From NCBI GenBank assembly GCA_016880375.1, contig JAEHDO010000107.1, positions 1-11,063 on the forward strand: 11,063 nucleotides of DNA, given 5' to 3'. Within the stretch, counting starts at the first letter, position 1. Every line of letters begins with the position of its first letter. The translations under genes were made by a program, and so were the position numbers. This DNA comes from Betaproteobacteria bacterium (lineage in GTDB: Bacteria > Pseudomonadota > Gammaproteobacteria > Burkholderiales > Rhodocyclaceae). Below are positions 6,770-11,063 of the stretch, piece after piece. The notes beneath the pieces are model-generated. The model was not told where the DNA came from. It made no database searches and saw nothing but the letters and a program-made list of their open reading frames with translations.

Positions 6770-8002
6770 TCAGGCCCGCCGGAAGGCCAGCGTGCCGTTG
6801 GTGCCGCCGAATCCGAAATTGTTCTTCAGGGCGACATCAATCTTGAGCCGACGCGCCGTGTTGGCGCAATAGTCGAGATCGCATTCCGGATCCTGCTCGA
6901 AGATATTGATGGTCGGCGGCGATACCTGGTGATGCACGGCCAGCACCGTCAGTGCTGATTCGAGACCGCCAGCACCGCCCAGCAGGTGTCCCGTCATGGA
7001 CTTGGTCGAATTGACCACAAGATTGCGGGCGACATTGCCGAACGCAAGCTTGATGGCATCCGTCTCGTTCTTGTCCCCAAGTGGAGTCGAAGTGCCGTGT
7101 GCATTGAGGTACTGAACCTGATCAGCGTTGATCTCCGCATCCCGAAGTGCGTTGATCATGCTGCGCCGCGGCCCATCGGTGTCTGGTGCCGTCATGTGGA
7201 AGGCGTCCCCGCTCATGCCGAAACCCGCCACTTCGGCATAGACCCGTGCGCCGCGCTTCTTCGCATGCTCGTATTCTTCGAGGATCAGGACTCCGGCACC
7301 TTCGCCAAGTACGAATCCGTCGCGCCCCGTGTCCCAGGGACGGCTGGCCGTCGCCGGGTCGTCGTTGCGCGTGGACAAGGCTTGCGCCGAGGCAAAACCG
7401 CCTATGGCCAATGGCGTCACGGTGGACTCGGCTCCGCCGCAGACCATTGCGTCGGCATCTCCATACTGGATCATGCGGAAGCTGGTGCCAATGGCATGCA
7501 ATCCCGTTGTGCACGCTGTCACGATGGCGAGATTCGGCCCCTTCAGTCCAAACATGATCGAGAGATTTCCCGAAATCATGTTGATGATTGTGCCTGGAAT
7601 GAAGAAGGGTGAGATCTTGCGCGAACCGCCGCTGAGGAAGTCGTTGTGCGTATCCTCGATCATCGGCAGGCCGCCGATGCCGGAGCCGATATTGACGCCG
7701 ATGCGGTCGGCGTTATCGGCAGTCACCGCCAATCCGGAGTCCTTGATCGCCTGGATTCCCGCTGCCATGCCGTAATGGATGAATACATCCATCCGGCGCG
7801 CCTCTTTGGGAGCAAGGTAGGCCGTTACGTCGAACCCCTTCACCTCGCCGGCGATGCGCGACTTGAAGGCCGAGGCGTCGAAACGGGTAATCGGGCCGAT
7901 GCCGCTCTTGCCTGCAACGATGTTGTCCCAGGATTCCTGAACCGTGTTGCCGACGGGCGAAACGATGCCCAAACCGGTGACCACAACCCTGCGGCGTGCC
8001 AC
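6770..8002 (-). CDS. fabF: 3-oxoacyl-[acyl-carrier-protein] synthase II
   Basis: FabF condenses malonyl-ACP with a growing acyl-ACP, releasing CO2, and is the elongating ketosynthase that also makes cis-vaccenate precursors. The 410-residue product is full length. It shows the thiolase-fold Cys-His-His triad: Cys164 in TACTTGLHAIG, His302 in NAHGTSTPLGD and His339 in KSMTGHLLGG, with the supporting Lys334. The FGFGGTNG motif lies near the C-terminus (396-403). The start is GTG at 8000-8002 with AGGAG 9 nt upstream, giving the standard opening of ARRRVVVTGLGIVSPVG after the initiator. It lies 39 nt after acpP, whose product is its substrate carrier. Confidence 0.98.
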   Translation of the reverse strand: MARRRVVVTGLGIVSPVGNTVQESWDNIVAGKSGIGPITRFDASAFKSRIAGEVKGFDVTAYLAPKEARRMDVFIHYGMAAGIQAIKDSGLAVTADNADRIGVNIGSGIGGLPMIEDTHNDFLSGGSRKISPFFIPGTIINMISGNLSIMFGLKGPNLAIVTACTTGLHAIGTSFRMIQYGDADAMVCGGAESTVTPLAIGGFASAQALSTRNDDPATASRPWDTGRDGFVLGEGAGVLILEEYEHAKKRGARVYAEVAGFGMSGDAFHMTAPDTDGPRRSMINALRDAEINADQVQYLNAHGTSTPLGDKNETDAIKLAFGNVARNLVVNSTKSMTGHLLGGAGGLESALTVLAVHHQVSPPTINIFEQDPECDLDYCANTARRLKIDVALKNNFGFGGTNGTLAFRRA

Positions 8003-8041
8003 TGCGCTCTGCTCCTGCTCGGGAAAATAAGTTAAAGGGGC

Positions 8042-8281
8042 CTACTTCTTGAGATGGGCGTTGATGTAATCGATCGCCTGCTGGACGGTGGTGATCTTCT
8101 CGGCTTCCTCATCCGGAATTTCGCACTCGAATTCCTCCTCCAGGGCCATGACCAGCTCTACCGTGTCAAGTGAGTCCGCACCGAGGTCGTCAACAAAAGA
8201 CGACTCAATTTTGATTTCCGATTCGTTGACGCCGAGTTGCTCGGCAACGATTTTCTTGACGCGTTGTTCGATATTTTCCAT
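8042..8281 (-). CDS. acpP: Acyl carrier protein
   Basis: This 79-residue acidic four-helix protein carries fatty-acyl chains on a phosphopantetheine arm. The attachment site is Ser37 in the [16 protein letters not shown] motif, directly after GA. Length, charge and sequence are typical of the housekeeping ACP. The ATG at 8281 has AAGGAG 8 nt upstream, the best ribosome binding site in the fab cluster, in keeping with an abundant protein. The gene appears to have its own promoter in the gap after fabG and to be shielded from upstream transcription by a terminator that shares the same bases. Confidence 0.99.
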   Translation of the reverse strand: MENIEQRVKKIVAEQLGVNESEIKIESSFVDDLGADSLDTVELVMALEEEFECEIPDEEAEKITTVQQAIDYINAHLKK

Positions 8282-8319
8282 GTGTTTCGCTCCTTCCCTT
8301 TTTTAGCGGGTGTGACGAG

Positions 8320-8357
8320 AAAAAAACCGGGCTATTTTAACAGAAAGGGCTAGCCCG
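8320..8357 (-). terminator. Intrinsic terminator after fabG
   Basis: On the minus strand CGGGCTA (8357-8351) pairs with TAGCCCG (8334-8328). The two arms enclose a 16-nt loop, and the second is followed by one G and seven T (8326-8320). The stem begins 13 nt after the fabG stop. This is the shape of a Rho-independent terminator for the fabH-fabD-fabG transcript. The stem is only 7 bp (two G-U pairs can extend it) and the loop is long, so some read-through is likely. Confidence 0.6.
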
Positions 8358-8362
8358 ACCAA
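8334..8362 (-). promoter_or_regulatory. Candidate acpP promoter, overlapping the fabG terminator
   Basis: On the minus strand TTGGTC (8362-8357) lies 17 bp before TAAAAT (8339-8334), a five-of-six match to the -10 consensus. The start point would be near 8328, giving a leader of about 46 nt. The -35 touches the 5' arm of the terminator, and the -10 lies in its loop and touches the 3' arm. A transcript begun here would carry the T7 run but not the 5' arm, so it cannot form the hairpin. A separate acpP promoter within the fab cluster is known in E. coli. Confidence 0.55.
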
Positions 8363-8370
8363 ACCCGGGT

Positions 8371-9111
8371 TCAATCCATGTACATGCCGCCATTGACATG
8401 CAGTGTCGTGCCGGTGACATAGCCGGCCCGCGGCGACGCGAGGAAGGCCACAGCCGCAGCGATCTCATAGGCATGTCCAAGCCGGCCAAGCGGAATTTGC
8501 CCGAGCAACGCATCACGCTGCGCATCCGGCAAGGCTCTGGTCATGTCCGTATCGATGAAGCCGGGCGCCACGCAATTCACGGTGATATTGCGGCTGCCCA
8601 GTTCGCGTGCCAGCGCTCGGCTCATGCCGGCCACGCCGGCCTTGGCGGCGGCATAGTTTGCCTGGCCAGGATTACCGGAACTGCCCACCACTGAAGTAAT
8701 GTTGATGATACGACCAAAGCGGGCCTTCATCATGCCACGCATCACCGCCTTGGAAAGGCGAAACACCGCCTTGAGATTGGTCTCGATCACGGCGTCCCAC
8801 TCTTCGTCCTTCATGCGCATGGCCAGGTTGTCACGCGTGATGCCCGCATTGTTCACCAACACGGAAACGGCGCCGAAGCGCTTCTCGATTTCCCCTATCA
8901 TTGCATCGCAGGAGGCGGCATCGGTGACATTCAGCACGGCTCCCCAGCCCTGAACATGGGCGTCATCCAACGTCTTTTGGATATCGGCCGCACCCGCTTC
9001 GGTTGTGGCTGTGCCGATCACCGTGGCGCCTTCCCGGCCCAGATCCAGTGCAATGGCGCGACCGATGCCACGCGAAGCTCCCGTAACTAGCGCTACCTGT
9101 CCTTTAAGCAT
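8371..9111 (-). CDS. fabG: 3-oxoacyl-[acyl-carrier-protein] reductase
   Basis: FabG reduces 3-ketoacyl-ACP with NADPH, the first reduction of each elongation round. The 246-residue product is a classical short-chain dehydrogenase. It has the cofactor motif TGASRGIG (10-17), NNAG (87-90), the catalytic tetrad Asn112, Ser140, Tyr153 and Lys157 (the last two in YAAAK), and the PG turn near 183-184. The frame stays open for another 42 codons upstream, over the fabD end. The start at 9111 is chosen because MLKGQVALVTGASRGIG is the standard family N-terminus and GAGG lies 5 nt before it. It follows fabD by 8 nt. Confidence 0.98.
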   Translation of the reverse strand: MLKGQVALVTGASRGIGRAIALDLGREGATVIGTATTEAGAADIQKTLDDAHVQGWGAVLNVTDAASCDAMIGEIEKRFGAVSVLVNNAGITRDNLAMRMKDEEWDAVIETNLKAVFRLSKAVMRGMMKARFGRIINITSVVGSSGNPGQANYAAAKAGVAGMSRALARELGSRNITVNCVAPGFIDTDMTRALPDAQRDALLGQIPLGRLGHAYEIAAAVAFLASPRAGYVTGTTLHVNGGMYMD

Positions 9112-9119
9112 GCTTCCCT

Positions 9120-10052
9120 CTAAGCGTTGGTCGCGGCCAGCGCCGCCTCGAGTCCTGCCAGATCGGCCATGGCGCCACCTGCCAGCCCATCGGTGCAACG
9201 TTTGACGAGCCCAGCGAGCACCTTGCCCGGCCCGCATTCATAGACTTGGCTGACCCCATGATTCGCCATGGCCTGCATGGTCTCGACCCAGCGGACCGGG
9301 GAGGCAGCCTGCCGCACCAAAGCATCCTTGATCTCCTGTGGTTCAGACAGGCAGGTCACATCCGCATTGTTCAAGACCGGGACCTGCGGTGCAGACAACG
9401 ACAAGCCAGCCAGCTTCTGGCGCAGGCGCTCGGCCGCCGGCTTCATCAGCGAGCAGTGGAACGGTGCCGAGACAGGCAGCATGACGGCCCGCTTGGCGCC
9501 CTTTGCCTTCGCGGCATCTGCAGCGCGCTGGACGGCGGCGGCATGGCCGGCAATTACGGTTTGTTCGGGTGTGTTGAAATTGACGGCTTCGACGACCTGA
9601 CCTTGGGCGCACTCCTCGCAAGCTGCCTTGACCGCGGTTGCATCTAGCCCGAGGATGGCGGCCATCGCCCCCTCCCCGGCCGGCACTGCCTCCTGCATGG
9701 CCTTGGCGCGCAATTCGACCAGGGGTAGCGCATCGCTGAATCGGAGTACACCTGCGGCAACCAGCGCCGAATACTCGCCCAGGCTGTGGCCGGCGACCAT
9801 GTTCGGTACCCTGCCGCCTTTTTCCAGCCACAGGCGATAGACGGCAACGCCGGCCGTCAGCATCAGCGGCTGGGTGTTTACGGTCTGGTTGAGCGCCTCG
9901 GCCGGCCCTTCGGTGACGAGTTGCCAGAGATCCCGGCCAAGGGCTGCGGACGCCTCGCCGAATGTTGCGCGGATGACAGGGTTGTCGCCGTAGGCTGCCA
10001 TCATGCCGATCGACTGGGAGCCTTGTCCTGGAAATACGAGAGCGAATTTCAT
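9120..10052 (-). CDS. fabD: Malonyl-CoA:ACP transacylase
   Basis: FabD moves malonyl from CoA to ACP, supplying the extender for FabH and FabF. From the ATG at 10052 the product has 310 residues, close to the 309 of E. coli. It shows FPGQGSQ at 7-13, the nucleophile Ser90 in GHSLGE, Arg115 in ELRAKAM, the catalytic His199 in SAPFHCSLM, and the C-terminal YECGPGKVL. Two more ATGs lie in frame, at 10064 and 10091. The one at 10064 is only 4 nt from the fabH stop, so it is a real alternative. Neither start has a visible Shine-Dalgarno, and translation probably depends on coupling to fabH. The start is less sure than the gene. Confidence 0.96.
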   Translation of the reverse strand: MKFALVFPGQGSQSIGMMAAYGDNPVIRATFGEASAALGRDLWQLVTEGPAEALNQTVNTQPLMLTAGVAVYRLWLEKGGRVPNMVAGHSLGEYSALVAAGVLRFSDALPLVELRAKAMQEAVPAGEGAMAAILGLDATAVKAACEECAQGQVVEAVNFNTPEQTVIAGHAAAVQRAADAAKAKGAKRAVMLPVSAPFHCSLMKPAAERLRQKLAGLSLSAPQVPVLNNADVTCLSEPQEIKDALVRQAASPVRWVETMQAMANHGVSQVYECGPGKVLAGLVKRCTDGLAGGAMADLAGLEAALAATNA

Positions 10053-10068
10053 GTCGGGTCGCATGGGA

Positions 10069-11028
10069 TCAGAATTTGAGAAGAACCGCACCCCAGGTAA
10101 AGCCGCCGCCGACGCCTTCCAGCATCAGCGTGTCGCCGCGCTTGATGCGCCCATCCATGACTGCGATATCGAGCGCCAGCGGGATCGAGGCCGCCGAAGT
10201 ATTGCCGTGGCGATCAACCGTAGTGACAACCTTTTCCATCGGCAGACCGAGTTTCTTTGCCGTCGACTGAATGATACGGATATTCGCCTGATGCGGAATC
10301 AGCCAATCTACCGCGGCGGAATCCATTCCAGCCTTTTGCAGCACCTCCTGTGCGACCTCAGCCAACACCTTGACGGCAAACTTGAACACTGCCGGGCCAT
10401 CCATTTTCACGAAAGGGTGGCCGACCACCTTGCCGCCGCTGACATTCCCAGGGACTTCAAGTATGCCGTGTTGCGAACCGTCAGCATGCATCGCGCTAGC
10501 AAGAATGCCCGGTTCTTCGCTAGCCTCAAGAATAATGGCACCGGCGCCGTCCCCAAAAAGGACACAGGTTCCCCGGTCATTCCAGTCGAGGATGCGCGAG
10601 AATACTTCAGTACCAACTACCAGAGCGCAACGGTGGCTGCCGGAGCGGATGAACTTCTCTGCAATCGTTAGTGCATACACAAAACCGCTGCATACGGCTT
10701 GCACATCGAAAGCGGTCGCACCACTGACCCCAAGCTTGGATTGCAGCAGGCAGGCTGTGCTCGGGAAGATGTAATCGGGCGTCGAAGTCGCCAGAATGAT
10801 GAGATCAATTTTCTCAGCCGGAATTTCGGCTGCCGCGATTGCCCTCAGGCTTGCTGCCAGCGCGAGGTCGCTAGCTTTCTGGCTGTCGTCTGCGATGTGG
10901 CGGCTGCGTATGCCCGTGCGCTCGACGATCCACTCGTCTGATGTTTGCACACCACGCGCAACCAGGTCGTAGTTGGTCAGGGCTGTAGTGGGCAGGTAGC
11001 TGCCCGTACCGGTTATGCGTGCGTGCAT
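10069..11028 (-). CDS. fabH: 3-oxoacyl-[acyl-carrier-protein] synthase III
   Basis: FabH starts fatty-acid synthesis by condensing acetyl-CoA (or another short acyl-CoA) with malonyl-ACP. The 319-residue product has the triad Cys113 ([11 protein letters not shown]), His246 (IPHQAN) and Asn276 (HGNTSAAS), and the glycine-rich end [11 protein letters not shown] that shapes the active site. The N-terminus ([13 protein letters not shown]) and the [12 protein letters not shown] stretch (29-40) are typical. Its ATG directly follows the stop of the upstream gene (TAAATG) with no clear ribosome binding site, which suggests re-initiation by coupled ribosomes. The order after it, fabD, fabG, acpP, fabF, is the common proteobacterial one. 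Confidence 0.98.
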   Translation of the reverse strand: MHARITGTGSYLPTTALTNYDLVARGVQTSDEWIVERTGIRSRHIADDSQKASDLALAASLRAIAAAEIPAEKIDLIILATSTPDYIFPSTACLLQSKLGVSGATAFDVQAVCSGFVYALTIAEKFIRSGSHRCALVVGTEVFSRILDWNDRGTCVLFGDGAGAIILEASEEPGILASAMHADGSQHGILEVPGNVSGGKVVGHPFVKMDGPAVFKFAVKVLAEVAQEVLQKAGMDSAAVDWLIPHQANIRIIQSTAKKLGLPMEKVVTTVDRHGNTSAASIPLALDIAVMDGRIKRGDTLMLEGVGGGFTWGAVLLKF

Positions 11029-11063
11029 TTACTGGACCATTTGCGGCATATTTCGCGCCATGC
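11029..11063 (-). CDS. C-terminal end of an upstream gene, plsX by position
   Basis: A minus-strand frame entering from the right edge ends MARNMPQMVQ then TAA at 11029-11031, directly against the fabH ATG. Only about 11 codons are visible, too few to identify the protein from sequence. In most proteobacteria the gene before fabH is plsX (phosphate acyltransferase of phospholipid synthesis), so that is the likely identity. The call is by gene order alone. Confidence 0.5.
   Translation of the reverse strand, partial: MARNMPQMVQ

Noticed and set aside
6986..7612. 208-codon plus-strand frame opposite fabF
   Set aside because: It is antisense to catalytic parts of fabF and has no domain I recognise.
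8347..8356. GGGCTAGCCC as a separate hairpin
   Set aside because: Its loop would be too short for a stable stem. The longer CGGGCTA/TAGCCCG pairing followed by T7 explains the same bases better.
8362..8371. Palindrome AACCCGGGTT at the fabG stop as a regulator site
   Set aside because: A single 10-bp GC-rich palindrome overlapping a stop codon is expected by chance, and I know no fatty-acid regulator with this site.
10003..10671. 222-codon plus-strand frame opposite fabH
   Set aside because: It is antisense to the conserved fabH C-terminus, with no independent coding evidence.
1..11063. A novel defence, mobile or biosynthetic system
   Set aside because: Every sizeable stretch is accounted for by housekeeping genes in a familiar order, and the only non-coding region above 200 bp is the rpoE-nadB control region.

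Overview
The window is an 11 kb stretch of ordinary, densely coded, fairly GC-rich chromosome from a proteobacterium, most likely a betaproteobacterium of the Rhodocyclales or a relative. That placement rests on the order of the genes and on protein motifs read by eye; no database search was made. I see no mobile element, CRISPR array, tRNA, rRNA or phage gene, and no clear case for an undescribed multi-gene system. The interest lies in regulatory architecture and a few protein oddities.

Layout from left to right. (1) 1-4546, all on the minus strand and transcribed right to left: the envelope-stress operon rpoE-rseA-rseB-rseC-mucD, then a small glutaredoxin-like gene, then the start of lepA, which runs off the left edge. 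The genes are packed very tightly. There are three successive ATGA overlaps (rseA/rseB, rseB/rseC, rseC/mucD), a 14-bp overlap (mucD/glutaredoxin) and a 2-nt gap (rpoE/rseA). The only real gap, before lepA, holds a perfect 11-bp stem-loop. (2) 4547-4749: a 203-bp divergent control region between rpoE and nadB. (3) 4750-6327, plus strand: nadB, L-aspartate oxidase, the first enzyme of NAD synthesis from aspartate. (4) 6320-11063, minus strand: the tail of an upstream gene (plsX by position), then fabH-fabD-fabG-acpP-fabF and a small membrane protein of the YgfX type whose 3' end overlaps that of nadB.

How the genes work together. RpoE (sigma-E/AlgU) is held at the membrane by the anti-sigma factor RseA. 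RseB guards RseA in the periplasm, RseC is a cysteine-bearing membrane modulator, and MucD is a periplasmic HtrA-type protease that removes misfolded envelope proteins. The fab genes supply the core type II fatty-acid cycle: malonyl loading (FabD), initiation (FabH), ketoreduction (FabG), the carrier (AcpP) and elongation (FabF). The two clusters therefore place envelope lipid supply beside envelope stress control, with nadB inserted between them in the opposite direction.

The most notable local structure is in the 89-bp fabG-acpP gap. There an apparent intrinsic terminator and an apparent acpP promoter occupy the same bases, so transcripts from upstream would be stopped while transcripts starting at acpP would lack half the hairpin and escape. 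Other points are an inverted repeat next to a TATACT box in front of rpoE, an SD-less C-rich leader at nadB, and a Pro-to-Gln change in the LepA G3 motif.
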